Position numbers and translations under genes: made by a program | Shown here: positions 15,704 to 23,987 of the stretch, piece after piece | How the letters are laid out: every line of letters starts with the position of its first letter | Numbering within the stretch: the stretch's first letter is position 1 | Notes under the pieces: model-generated | Told to the model about the DNA's origin: nothing | Seen by the model: only the letters and a program-made list of their open reading frames with translations | Databases searched by the model: none | Assembly (NCBI GenBank): GCA_002393815.1 | Contig: DGUB01000008.1 | Span: 1-33,644, forward strand | Length of the DNA: 33,644 nt | Reading direction: 5' to 3' | From: Ruminococcus sp. UBA4321 | Lineage (GTDB): Bacteria > Bacillota > Clostridia > Oscillospirales > Ruminococcaceae

Positions 15704-15940
15704 TCAGCCGACAGAATGAATCTGACGGGAATCCTCATGGTCGTCCAGACGGAATAACAGTGTTGTACACCATACCGCGGAAACGGCTACAAGAATGTAA
15801 ACCGCTCTGCTCAGGATGGACGCGGAACCGCCTAACAGCCATGCGACAAGGTCAAATTCAAAGATACCGACAAGTCCCCAGTTGATACCGCCGATAATCA
15901 GCAGCGTCAGACAGATTTTATCCCAGATGCTGTTGTTCAT
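15704..15940 (-). CDS. DUF378 family small membrane protein
   Basis: The 78-residue protein has two membrane helices (about 8-28 and 40-62). It also has the DUF378 signature LLIIGGINWGLVGIFEFDLV, followed by a Ser/Arg hairpin region (GGSASILSRAVYILV). Family members, such as B. subtilis YuzA, have no known function. The ribosome site is AGAGGT. No housekeeping promoter is seen. Instead, a sequence matching the sigma-G consensus lies about 45 bases upstream, so forespore expression is likely. Confidence 0.88.
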   Translation of the reverse strand: MNNSIWDKICLTLLIIGGINWGLVGIFEFDLVAWLLGGSASILSRAVYILVAVSAVWCTTLLFRLDDHEDSRQIHSVG

Positions 15941-15982
15941 GTTGATACCTCTTTCTGTGACGGCAGATGCCGTTCACGCTGT

Positions 15983-16012
15983 TAGTATGTGCGGATTTTC
16001 TGAAAATCATAC
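15983..16012 (-). promoter_or_regulatory. Candidate sigma-G (forespore) promoter of the DUF378 gene
   Basis: Read leftward, GTATG (complement of 16008-16012), 18 bp and CATACTA (complement of 15983-15989) fit the Bacillus sigma-G consensus GHATR-18-CATNHTA at every position. Confidence 0.55.
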
Positions 16013-16054
16013 AGGAAAATGCAGGAAAAATTTTTTCCGGATTTCTCCTGACAT

Positions 16055-16089
16055 AAAAAGACTGCTGTATTCCGAAAAATACAGCAGTC
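16055..16089 (-). terminator. Intrinsic terminator after the LRR-dockerin gene
   Basis: GACTGCTGTATT (16060-16071) and AATACAGCAGTC (16078-16089) form a perfect 12-bp stem. On the minus strand it is followed by a T5 run. Confidence 0.88.
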
Positions 16090-16105
16090 CGGTATTAAGA
16101 AACGA

Positions 16106-16840
16106 TTAGAAGAAAGAAGTAATCAGTCCGACAATAAATTTCATGACAGCGAGAGAATCCGCCGCATCCGGCTTGTCATTCTGGTTGACATCGGCGGCTT
16201 TCAGCTGACGGTCGGTAAGGGTTTCTTTTCCGAGAACAGCCCTGTTGATGGTGATAACGTCCCGAATGTCGATTTTTCCGTCAACATCACCGGGAAGCAG
16301 GTCTTCCGGTTCAGAGCCGATTAAAGCAAATTTGTAGCCACAGCTTTCAGCATAAGCCTGTGCTGTAGAATTTTCATAACCATAAATTATTCCATTGAAA
16401 TAATTTCCATCTTCCCATGATACTCCATTGCTGATAGTAGCATTCTCGTCATAAATATCACATTCAGAATTTTTAATCGTGACGGAAGTCAAATTGGAAC
16501 AATCAAAAAATGCAAATTCCGCGATACTTGTTACGCCGTCCGGAATAATAACGGAAGTCAGGGAAAGCTGTGAAAAAGCCCATTCTCTAATGCTTGTAAT
16601 AGGGAGACCTTCAATCTCTGCCGGAATGATAAGTTCTCCTTCCGGTTCTTTCACCCAGCCGGAAATTTGAATATAATCTGCATATTTGCAGTATTTCAGA
16701 TTTTCATAAGTACCATATGTATATCTTTCTTCTGCACTTGCTGAAACGGCAGTTTCCGGAGTATATTTTTCAGAGAACGGCACAACGGCGCACATCATAC
16801 AGAGTGCAGAAACAACAGCTAACATTTTTTTCAGTTTCAT
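16106..16840 (-). CDS. Secreted leucine-rich-repeat protein with C-terminal dockerin
   Basis: The 244-residue protein has a signal peptide (about 1-36, cleavage near SASA). A short BspA-type LRR domain follows, with repeats ITSIREWAFSQLSLTSVIIP, DGVTSIAEFAFFDCSNLTSV and a last cap with the typical end YGYENSTAQAYAESCGYKF. A dockerin occupies about 183-241. Compared with the two other C-terminal dockerins of this window, its first calcium loop lacks two residues (GDVDGKID instead of GDADGSGKVD). The second loop, DVNQNDKPD, is intact. LRR-dockerin proteins probably mediate adhesion or protein contacts on the cellulosome. The target is unknown. It has its own promoter and terminator. Confidence 0.9.
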   Translation of the reverse strand: MKLKKMLAVVSALCMMCAVVPFSEKYTPETAVSASAEERYTYGTYENLKYCKYADYIQISGWVKEPEGELIIPAEIEGLPITSIREWAFSQLSLTSVIIPDGVTSIAEFAFFDCSNLTSVTIKNSECDIYDENATISNGVSWEDGNYFNGIIYGYENSTAQAYAESCGYKFALIGSEPEDLLPGDVDGKIDIRDVITINRAVLGKETLTDRQLKAADVNQNDKPDAADSLAVMKFIVGLITSFF

Positions 16841-16871
16841 AAATCATTCTCCCTTTCTGAAAATTTAATTT

Positions 16872-16897
16872 TCAACATTCTAACTGTGGAATGTTGA
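16872..16897. promoter_or_regulatory. Operator-like inverted repeat downstream of the LRR-dockerin promoter
   Basis: TCAACATTC and GAATGTTGA are perfect 9-bp arms with an 8-bp spacer, covering about +6 to +31 of the predicted transcript. This position suits a repressor site. Confidence 0.45.
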
Positions 16898-16908
16898 GAA
16901 CTGTTTTT

Positions 16909-16937
16909 ATTATACTGCTGTATCTGAAAAAATACAA
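16909..16937 (-). promoter_or_regulatory. Promoter of the LRR-dockerin gene
   Basis: Read leftward, TTGTAT (complement of 16932-16937), 17 bp and TATAAT (complement of 16909-16914). The rest of the divergent 320-bp gap (16841-17161) shows no gene. Confidence 0.7.
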
Positions 16938-17063
16938 GATTTTTCCGGAGCATTCGCAAAGTTTCTCTGTTTTGCCTGAATTTGAAACACGTTTTTTACA
17001 CTTTCCACAAACTTACGAAAAACAGAATTTTCTGCCGAAAACAGAAAACCTTTGCCGGAACAC

Positions 17064-17092
17064 TTGCATTTTTCCGGCAGATGTGCTATAAT
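17064..17092 (+). promoter_or_regulatory. Promoter of pth-mfd
   Basis: TTGCAT (17064-17069), 17 bp and TATAAT (17087-17092), with an extended -10 TG. Confidence 0.8.
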
Positions 17093-17161
17093 ATAAAAAA
17101 CAAAGGCGGTGCAGATTCTGTGCCGTCTGAATCTGTTATGCCTGAAAGGAGTATTTATTTT

Positions 17162-17785
17162 ATGGGAATTATGGACATTTTCGCACAGCTCGAATCACAG
17201 AGGAAACCTGCCGGGAAACCGGAATGGATTATCGCCGGACTCGGAAACCCCGGTCTTGTCTACGAGAAAACCCGTCATAATGCCGGTTTTATCGCGATGG
17301 ACTTTCTGGCACAGAAAGAACAGATTCAGATAAACCGCATGAAATTCAAGGCTTACTGCGGCGATGTCACGCTCGGCGAACACCGCTGTCTGCTTCTCAA
17401 ACCCCAGACCTACATGAACAACAGCGGGGAAGCCGTTGCCGAAGCCATGCAGTTCTATAAAATCGACATTTCTCACCTGATTGTCGTCTTTGATGATATT
17501 TCCCTCGCCCCCGGAAAACTCAGAATCCGGAGAAAAGGTTCTGCCGGGGGGCATAACGGCATCAAGAGCATTATCGAACTGACCGGCTCGGAAAATTTTT
17601 CCAGAATTAAACTCGGTGTCGGTCAGAAGCCTAACAAGAATATGAATCTTGCCGACTGGGTATTAAGCAAGTTTTCCGAACAGGAACTCGAAGAAATGCA
17701 GAAATCCGCCGGAAACGCCTGCGAAGCCCTGAAACTTATCGTCGATAGCCAGACCGACAAAGCGATGAATTTATACAACGCATAA
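17162..17785 (+). CDS. pth: Peptidyl-tRNA hydrolase
   Basis: Pth frees tRNAs from peptidyl-tRNAs dropped by stalled ribosomes. The 207-residue protein shows GLGNPGLVYEKTRHNAGF (residues 26-43, with substrate-binding Asn29 and catalytic His39), LLLKPQTYMNNSGEAV near 80 and the FDD motif near 110-112, followed by GKLRIRRKGSAGGHNGIKS. All catalytic residues are present. About 15 extra N-terminal residues precede the usual start. I use the ATG at 17162, which has AAAGGAG ten bases upstream; ATG 17171, three codons later, is an alternative. mfd follows after 12 bases in the same operon, a common Firmicute arrangement. Confidence 0.97.
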   Translation: MGIMDIFAQLESQRKPAGKPEWIIAGLGNPGLVYEKTRHNAGFIAMDFLAQKEQIQINRMKFKAYCGDVTLGEHRCLLLKPQTYMNNSGEAVAEAMQFYKIDISHLIVVFDDISLAPGKLRIRRKGSAGGHNGIKSIIELTGSENFSRIKLGVGQKPNKNMNLADWVLSKFSEQELEEMQKSAGNACEALKLIVDSQTDKAMNLYNA

Positions 17786-17797
17786 CGGGGGTGTGTC

Positions 17798-20700
17798 ATG
17801 AATTTCTTTACAGATACATTTGAAGAATTATCCGACTGGAAACGCCTGAATTCTGCCTTGCAGTCCGGTGAAGTGCCTGTCTGTATCACGGGCTTATCGC
17901 TGATTCATAAGGCACAGTTCGCTCTGACCGCCGCGAAAAACAGCGGAATGCCTGTTCTGCTCCTGACCGGCTCGGAAGCCGAAGCTGTCAAGCTCTGTGC
18001 GGATATCAACGCCATGTCCGGCGAAACGATAGCCCTGCACTATCCGGCGAAAGAAATGCTGTTCACCTCTGCGGAAAGCAAGTCTTTTGAATACGAACAT
18101 GAAAGACTGCATGTGTTAAGCGCGGTATCTCAGAAGCAAATCCGGATTGTCGCCGCCGGAATCGAAGCCGCTTTACAGCCTGTCATTCCCCCGGAAATGC
18201 TCATGCAGTCTCACATCAGTCTGAAATCGGGAGAATCTGTCGATTTGCAGTCACTTTCCGAAAAGCTGATTCATTCCGGATATGTCCGCTGTGAAACCGT
18301 CGAAGGAAAAGGACAGTTCGCCGTCCGCGGCGCAATTGTCGATATCTTCCCCGTCCAGATGGTACAGCCTGTCAGAATGGAATTCTGGGGTGACGAAATC
18401 GACAGTATTTCTTATTTCGATACCGATACGCAGAGAAGAACACATTCCCTCACGGAAGTGACGATTTCTCCGGCTTCCGAACTGCTTTACGACCCGGAAG
18501 CACTCAAAGAGAAAATTCAGGCGTTATCCTCGAAAATCCGCGGAAAATCCAAAGAAAAGATTCAGGCGAATTTAACTCATGATATCGACAGAATCAACGC
18601 CGGATTGCAGCTTATCAATGCAGATAAGTATTATTCCCTGATTTATCAGAAAGCTTATTATCTGACAGATTATCTGTCCGGTCTGGTCATTCTCAGCGAA
18701 TATCCGGATATTCATCGTCATGCACAGGCACTTTCCGCACAGAGGCGCGAAGATTTACAGATGCTCTATGAACAGGGAATTCTGTTCCGGAATCTGGAAG
18801 ACGGCATTCAGGAATTTTCTGATTTTCAGTCCTGTCTGAACTCCAGAAACTGCATCTATGTCAGTCAGTTTTTACAGGGCAGTGAAAGAATTGCATTCCG
18901 GAAAATCATCAGTATGGAAACCATGCAGAATGCCACATGGGGCGGTGAAATCCGCCAGCTTCTGGAAGATTTGCAGGAATATACTTCCCACGGCTACAGA
19001 GTTGTCTTAGCTGTCGGCAGTGAAAAAACACTTCCGATTCTCGTCAATGACTTGCAGGAAAGCGGAATCCGGTGCAGTATCGCGCAGGAAGATGATTTAT
19101 GTCCGCCCGGTGCGGTACTCGTCACAGCAAAAAGCATTTCCGGCGGTTTTGCCTATCCGGAGAATAAAACGGCTTTAATCGTCCAGACGAAAATGCACAG
19201 TTCCCGGAAACGCCGTCACAAGCATAAAGCCGGAATGGAAATCCAGACGCTTTCCGACCTGCATCCGGGTGACTTAGTCGTTCATGCCATGCATGGTGTC
19301 GGCAGATTTCTGGGAATTCATAAACTCGAAATGGAAGGCATTACCAAAGATTATATTACTATCCAGTATGCCGGAACGGAAAAGCTTTATGTGCCTGTTA
19401 CGCAGTTAGACTTAGTTTCCAGATATATCGGCGCACAGGATGAAGGAAATGTCAAGCTGAACAAGCTTTCCTCTCCGCAGTGGCAGAAAACCTGTAACAA
19501 TGTCCGGAAAGCCGTCCGCGATATGGCAGAAGAACTCATGAAACTCTATGCCAAGCGCGAAAAAAGTCAGGGATATGCGTTCTATCCGGATGATGAAATT
19601 CAGCACAGATTTGAAGAACGCTTCCCCTATGCCGAAACAGATGACCAGTTACAGAGTATCAGCGAAATCAAAGCCGATATGGAACGTCCTCGCCCTATGG
19701 ACAGACTTTTATGCGGTGATGTCGGCTTCGGAAAGACGGAAGTCGCCTTCCGTGCCGCGATGAAGTGTGTACTCAGTGACAGACAGTGTGCGATTCTCGC
19801 GCCGACGACCGTACTCGCATTACAGCATTACCGGACGGCTCTCCAGAGATTCGACCAGATGCCTGTCAGAATCGAAATGCTTTCCCGTTTCAGAACGCCG
19901 AAAGAACAGAAAAAAATCCTCTCTGATTTGGAGAAAGGCAAGATTGATATTATTATCGGCACGCACAGAATCGTGCAGAAAGACGTGAAATTCCACGCCT
20001 TAGGGCTTGCGGTCATCGATGAGGAACAGCGTTTCGGCGTGGCGCATAAGGAAAAGTTCAAGGAAATCTTTGCCGGCATTGATGTGCTGACGCTTTCGGC
20101 AACGCCTATCCCCAGAACGCTCAATATGGCGTTATCCGGTATCAGAGATATGTCCGTACTCGCCGACCCGCCGCAGGACAGATATCCGGTGCAGACTTAC
20201 GTCACCGAATATCAGGAAGGCATTGTCATGCAGGCAATTTCCAGAGAACTCAAAAGAGGCGGTCAGGTCTATTATATTCATAACAGAATTGATACGATTC
20301 AGAACTGTGCCGCCAGAATTCAGGGCATGTTCCCGGATGCCAGAATTGCCGTCGCGCACGGCAGACTTTCCGAAGACGAAATGTCCGATATCTGGCAGGG
20401 CGTTGTCGAAAATGAAATTGATATTCTTGTCTGCACGACTATCATTGAAACCGGTGTTGATGTCGCTAACGTCAATACTTTAATTATCGAAGATTCTGAC
20501 AGACTGGGATTAAGTCAGCTGTATCAGCTGCGCGGACGCGTCGGACGCTCCAACCGGAGAGCTTATGCTTATTTCTTATTCAAGAGAGATAAAGTTCTGA
20601 CCGAAATCGCCGCCAAACGTCTGGAAGCTATGCGCGAATTCACACAGTTCGGCTCCGGGTTCCGCATTGCTATGCGTGACCTCGAAATCAGAGGGGCAGG

Positions 20701-21259
20701 CAGTATTTTAGGCGGTCAGCAGCACGGACATATGGAAACAGTCGGCTATGATATGTATATGCAGATGCTCAACGAAGCCATCGCCGAAGTCAAAGGCGAA
20801 AAAGTCCAGAAAGTCTCCAACTGTACTGTTGATATTCAGACAGAAGCCTATATTCCGGAAGATTATATTCAGAGCGACACTTCCAGAATTGACATGTACC
20901 GGAAAATTGCAACCGTCCGCGACGAATCCGACGAAAGCGAACTGATTGACGAACTTATCGACCGTTACGGCGAACCGCCGAAAGCCATTCTCGGCTTGAT
21001 AAAAGTTTCTCTGCTGAGGAATTCCGCTGCCGCGCTCGGCATTACGGAAATCACCCAGAGAAACGGCACTCTGCAATTTTACATCCAGATGCCCGAAAAT
21101 GAACAGATTGCCGCACTCTCCGCAAAATACGGCAGAAGAATTCTCTATTCCTGCACCGGAAAGCCCTTTATCGGCGTGAAGCTTCTCCCGAAACAGACCG
21201 CCGCCGCGCTTATGCAGGAAGTTATCTTCACCATGCGCGATGTTGTGCATCTCATCTGA
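17798..21259 (+). CDS. mfd: Transcription-repair coupling factor
   Basis: Mfd removes RNA polymerase stalled at DNA damage and recruits UvrA. The 1153-residue protein has the standard layout. It starts with an N-terminal UvrB-like region (about 1-340) and a CarD-like polymerase-interaction domain (about 486-555, with HPGDLVVHAMHGVGRFLGI). A RecG-like motor follows, with Walker A GDVGFGKT at 640-647, DEEQ at 741-744, SATPIPRTLNMALSG, and motif VI QLRGRVGRSNRRAYAYF. The C-terminal regulatory domain completes it. It starts after a GGGGGTG ribosome site, 12 bases downstream of pth. The length and motifs are intact. Confidence 0.98.
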   Translation: MNFFTDTFEELSDWKRLNSALQSGEVPVCITGLSLIHKAQFALTAAKNSGMPVLLLTGSEAEAVKLCADINAMSGETIALHYPAKEMLFTSAESKSFEYEHERLHVLSAVSQKQIRIVAAGIEAALQPVIPPEMLMQSHISLKSGESVDLQSLSEKLIHSGYVRCETVEGKGQFAVRGAIVDIFPVQMVQPVRMEFWGDEIDSISYFDTDTQRRTHSLTEVTISPASELLYDPEALKEKIQALSSKIRGKSKEKIQANLTHDIDRINAGLQLINADKYYSLIYQKAYYLTDYLSGLVILSEYPDIHRHAQALSAQRREDLQMLYEQGILFRNLEDGIQEFSDFQSCLNSRNCIYVSQFLQGSERIAFRKIISMETMQNATWGGEIRQLLEDLQEYTSHGYRVVLAVGSEKTLPILVNDLQESGIRCSIAQEDDLCPPGAVLVTAKSISGGFAYPENKTALIVQTKMHSSRKRRHKHKAGMEIQTLSDLHPGDLVVHAMHGVGRFLGIHKLEMEGITKDYITIQYAGTEKLYVPVTQLDLVSRYIGAQDEGNVKLNKLSSPQWQKTCNNVRKAVRDMAEELMKLYAKREKSQGYAFYPDDEIQHRFEERFPYAETDDQLQSISEIKADMERPRPMDRLLCGDVGFGKTEVAFRAAMKCVLSDRQCAILAPTTVLALQHYRTALQRFDQMPVRIEMLSRFRTPKEQKKILSDLEKGKIDIIIGTHRIVQKDVKFHALGLAVIDEEQRFGVAHKEKFKEIFAGIDVLTLSATPIPRTLNMALSGIRDMSVLADPPQDRYPVQTYVTEYQEGIVMQAISRELKRGGQVYYIHNRIDTIQNCAARIQGMFPDARIAVAHGRLSEDEMSDIWQGVVENEIDILVCTTIIETGVDVANVNTLIIEDSDRLGLSQLYQLRGRVGRSNRRAYAYFLFKRDKVLTEIAAKRLEAMREFTQFGSGFRIAMRDLEIRGAGSILGGQQHGHMETVGYDMYMQMLNEAIAEVKGEKVQKVSNCTVDIQTEAYIPEDYIQSDTSRIDMYRKIATVRDESDESELIDELIDRYGEPPKAILGLIKVSLLRNSAAALGITEITQRNGTLQFYIQMPENEQIAALSAKYGRRILYSCTGKPFIGVKLLPKQTAAALMQEVIFTMRDVVHLI

Positions 21260-21280
21260 TATTATCAAAGTAATCATAAC

Positions 21281-21370
21281 GTGAACCCGTGAAGGCTCTG
21301 TACTATCCAGCGTATAAAAAATAAAATTTATTTATATAAATAAGTATCTGTACAGCCTTCACGCCTTCAC
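21281..21370. repeat. 90-bp imperfect palindromic element downstream of mfd
   Basis: The left arm (21281-21303) and right arm (21350-21370) are inverted copies with a two-base bulge and two mismatches. The cores are GTGAAGGC..TGTAC and GTACAGCCTTCAC. Each arm also repeats a GTGAA/TTCAC motif at its outer end. The 46-bp middle is almost pure A/T and itself partly self-complementary. It may be a MITE-like or REP-like element, or an mRNA 3' structure. No clear target-site duplication is visible. Confidence 0.55.
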
Positions 21371-21393
21371 ATTTTATGGTATGATAAAATTTT

Positions 21394-21428
21394 CCCCGTA
21401 CTGAATTCACATCAGCACGGGGATTTTC
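21394..21428. terminator. Terminator between mfd and the CPBP protease gene
   Basis: CCCCGTACTG (21394-21403) and CAGCACGGGG (21413-21422) pair with one mismatch. T-rich sequence follows on the plus strand, and the element also sits just after the convergent CPBP stop codon. Confidence 0.7.
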
Positions 21429-22556
21429 TTATACATTTTCCTGCACAATCATGAACACTGCCGAACCAATATGACATAACAGCACACCCATCAGGAGCGG
21501 ACTTGTCAGCGCAATTCTTATACCGCGTTCCGCCTGTGCCGGCGTTGTCCGGGGAAAACGCTCTGTAATCAGCATTTTCAGCAGCAGAACCGCTCCGGCA
21601 ATCACCATCATGACATAAAAAATATTAAAAATATCATAGGCTGTGTCCCAGTGATAAGTATCGCATATATCGAATACTGTCGCACAGAGATTCACGCCCA
21701 TATGCGCGATAATCGACGGCACAAGGGAATTATGCTTCATGGCGATATAGCCGAAGAAACAGCCGCCCACAAACGCAAGCACAAACTGCGGAATGTTCTC
21801 ATGCCATACCCCGAAGAAAAACGCGCTCATGATGATACCGAACCGCTGACTGACACGGCTCAGATTCTTCATGACAAAGCCCCTGACCAGCAGTTCTTCC
21901 GTAATGGGTGCGACAATTACGCCATAAATGAAATCCATCATCACGCTTTTGATATCCTGCAAAGAGGACAAATCTGGATTATAGTCCGAAACGCCGACAC
22001 CTTCCATCAGGGCTTCAATGCCGACTGCCGCCCATCCAGTTACGGTCTGAATCAGCAGTGCAATCGCTATATAGCTGACTGCCAGCCCGAAACTGAAATC
22101 TTTTGTCTGGAACAGATGCGAAACCGGAATTTTCGTTGCCCGGCATCCGAAATAACTCACAACAATGCTGCACCCGGCAATACAGAGCATCATCAGAGCC
22201 GTGTAAGAAGATGTATTCTCAAAATATTCCCATGCCAGGGAATGATAATTTTCCGGCAGTGCGCCGCCTGCGCCGTCTGCAAGCGAAAGGAAGAAGATAA
22301 ACGCTTCCCCCATTATCAGGAATAAAATATTCATCAGCGCAAAATGCCCCAGCAGAAACCCTCCGACAATATTGTCATACCGCCGGATTCTGTTCCGTTC
22401 CCGGAGATTCGGAAACAGCGGTATCTGACAGCCTTCCATCCGGATTTGCGGCACAATCTCCCCATAATCGGAATTATATGCTTCAAACTCCGTTTCATTG
22501 GAAAACGGATTTTTCGGATTAATTTCAGAAACTTCTGTGATTTCCTGTTCGTTCAT
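21429..22556 (-). CDS. CPBP-family intramembrane metalloprotease
   Basis: The 375-residue protein has a soluble N-terminal part (about 1-60) and eight or so membrane helices. The CPBP (Abi) motifs are clear: ITEELLVRGF (motif 1, EExxxR), SAFFFGVWHENIPQF (motif 2, FxxxH) and IIAHMGVN (motif 3, HxxxN). These form the metal-dependent active site of Rce1-like proteases in the membrane. Bacterial members act in peptide maturation or bacteriocin self-immunity; the substrate here is unknown and no bacteriocin gene is nearby. The ATG at 22556 lies eight bases after AAAGGA; an ATG three codons upstream overlaps that site. Confidence 0.93.
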   Translation of the reverse strand: MNEQEITEVSEINPKNPFSNETEFEAYNSDYGEIVPQIRMEGCQIPLFPNLRERNRIRRYDNIVGGFLLGHFALMNILFLIMGEAFIFFLSLADGAGGALPENYHSLAWEYFENTSSYTALMMLCIAGCSIVVSYFGCRATKIPVSHLFQTKDFSFGLAVSYIAIALLIQTVTGWAAVGIEALMEGVGVSDYNPDLSSLQDIKSVMMDFIYGVIVAPITEELLVRGFVMKNLSRVSQRFGIIMSAFFFGVWHENIPQFVLAFVGGCFFGYIAMKHNSLVPSIIAHMGVNLCATVFDICDTYHWDTAYDIFNIFYVMMVIAGAVLLLKMLITERFPRTTPAQAERGIRIALTSPLLMGVLLCHIGSAVFMIVQENV

Positions 22557-22595
22557 ACACAGCATCCTTTCTTTTATTTTATCAGGTTACTTTTT

Positions 22596-22624
22596 ATTAT
22601 AACACAAAATCTGCATTTGGTAAA
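22596..22624 (-). promoter_or_regulatory. Promoter of the CPBP protease gene
   Basis: Read leftward, TTTACC (complement of 22619-22624), 17 bp and TATAAT (complement of 22596-22601). Confidence 0.65.
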
Positions 22625-22664
22625 CAGTTTTATGAAAATTTTTTCAGAACTGACAAAAAAGATA

Positions 22665-22693
22665 TGGACAAAATAGATAAAATATGCTATAAT
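22665..22693 (+). promoter_or_regulatory. Promoter of the NUDIX hydrolase gene
   Basis: TGGACA (22665-22670), 17 bp and TATAAT (22688-22693), with an extended -10 TG. Confidence 0.7.
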
Positions 22694-22749
22694 ATTCATA
22701 ACAAATGCTTACAAACTGCCCGGCAGTCAAGAAAGGAAGGGAAAACTGA

Positions 22750-23175
22750 ATGCGGCATGAAAAGTCATGCGGTGCGATTGTATACCGAAAACATTGCGGA
22801 AATATCGAAATTCTGCTGATACGGCATATCAACAGCGGTCACTGGTCGTTTCCCAAGGGGCATATTGAACCCGGCGAAACCGAAATCCAAACCGCCGTCC
22901 GGGAAATCAAGGAGGAAACTGACATTGATGTGATGATTGACCCTACATTCCGGGAGACAGTCTCGTATTCTCCCAAGCGCGACACACAGAAAATCGTCGT
23001 CTATTTTATCGGGCGTGCCAAAAATTATAATTTTGCACCCCAGGAAGATGAGATTTCCGAAATCCGGTGGGTAGATATCGGCTATGCGTCGCGTATCCTG
23101 ACATATGAGAATGACAAGAACATTGTGATCAAGGCGAAAAATGCAATCAAGAAAAACGGCAGTGCTTTCTGTTAA
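22750..23175 (+). CDS. NUDIX hydrolase (Ap4A hydrolase-like)
   Basis: The 141-residue protein carries a Nudix box from Gly37 to Ile59 (GHIEPGETE, then REIKEET), which binds Mg2+ and a nucleoside diphosphate-linked substrate. The final Gly of the canonical box is replaced by Asp58. The segment HWSFPKGHIEPGE and the start SCGAIVYRK resemble asymmetrical diadenosine tetraphosphate hydrolases, which remove Ap4A or similar signal nucleotides. The substrate is inferred only from this resemblance. The start follows an AAAGGAAGG site. Its end overlaps a terminator stem shared with the convergent deacetylase gene. Confidence 0.9.
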   Translation: MRHEKSCGAIVYRKHCGNIEILLIRHINSGHWSFPKGHIEPGETEIQTAVREIKEETDIDVMIDPTFRETVSYSPKRDTQKIVVYFIGRAKNYNFAPQEDEISEIRWVDIGYASRILTYENDKNIVIKAKNAIKKNGSAFC

Positions 23176-23187
23176 GCCTGCCGTTTT
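23153..23187. terminator. Terminator between NUDIX and deacetylase genes
   Basis: AAAACGGCAG (23153-23162) and CTGCCGTTTT (23178-23187) form the stem. It overlaps the last codons of the NUDIX gene and ends just before the convergent stop at 23193, so it can serve both. Confidence 0.7.
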
Positions 23188-23192
23188 GTGAT

Positions 23193-23939
23193 TTACACTG
23201 TATAGCCCTGTTCGCGAAGCCTGTCGATAAGTTCGCCGAGAATCTGTGCATTCGTCGAGGAGACGGAATGCAGCAGCAGAATTTCTCCGCCGTGTGCGGT
23301 ACCGGTGAGTTTTTCGAGAGACTGTGCCGGGTCGGGCTGTTTGTCGGTCAGCCAGTCCACATGCGCACCGCTCCAGAATACGGTCTTATAACCGCAGGAC
23401 TGCACGGTTCTGAGAGCCTGTTCGGAATATTCTCCGCAGGGGCAGCGGAAATACTGCATCGTATAATCATATTCTTTCTGCACATAGTCATGCAGGCTCA
23501 TGATTTCCTCACGGGCAGCGGCATCATCGAGCAGGGGCAGGCTGGCATGAGTCATGCCGTGATTGCCGAGCATATGCCCTTCTGCAATCATACGCCGGAC
23601 GAGTGCCTGTTCTTTCTTTGCATAGTCCCCGGTCAGGAAGAATATCGCACTGACCTGCTTTTCCTTCAGCGTATCCAGAATCTGTCCGGTAAAGCCGTTT
23701 TCATAACCCTGGTCGAATGTGATGATAATTCTGTTCCGGTCGGGAGTTGTCGCATAAGCACCATATTTTCCGTACTGTGCGTCGAAATCCAGCGCACCGA
23801 GCGGAATATTGGCTTCATTGACCTGTGTACCCTGTCCGTAGCCGACGGCAGTCCCGGCGGAAACCGTCAGACTTCCGGGCGAAGCGGTCAGCAGGGCAAA
23901 AGCTGTCAGACCGGAAAGCAATAGAGTTCGATAGTTCAT
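23193..23939 (-). CDS. Exported polysaccharide deacetylase (PdaA-like)
   Basis: The 248-residue protein has a signal peptide (about 1-28). A NodB deacetylase domain follows, with ITFDQGYENGFT (74-84, Asp76 binding the metal), GNHGMTH with His127 and His131, the RCPCGEYSE loop and LLLHSV near the end. The FDxGYENG form in place of FDDG is typical of PdaA, which removes acetyl groups from muramic acid to make spore-cortex delta-lactam. A cortex role therefore fits, but vegetative wall or xylan deacetylation is not excluded. It is not clearly cotranscribed with ireB, because a sporulation-type promoter candidate lies in the gap. Confidence 0.88.
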   Translation of the reverse strand: MNYRTLLLSGLTAFALLTASPGSLTVSAGTAVGYGQGTQVNEANIPLGALDFDAQYGKYGAYATTPDRNRIIITFDQGYENGFTGQILDTLKEKQVSAIFFLTGDYAKKEQALVRRMIAEGHMLGNHGMTHASLPLLDDAAAREEIMSLHDYVQKEYDYTMQYFRCPCGEYSEQALRTVQSCGYKTVFWSGAHVDWLTDKQPDPAQSLEKLTGTAHGGEILLLHSVSSTNAQILGELIDRLREQGYTV

Positions 23940-23987
23940 TGCATTCGCTCTTTTCTGTAAAATTCCGCGGCTTGCCGCCGCAGAAAC

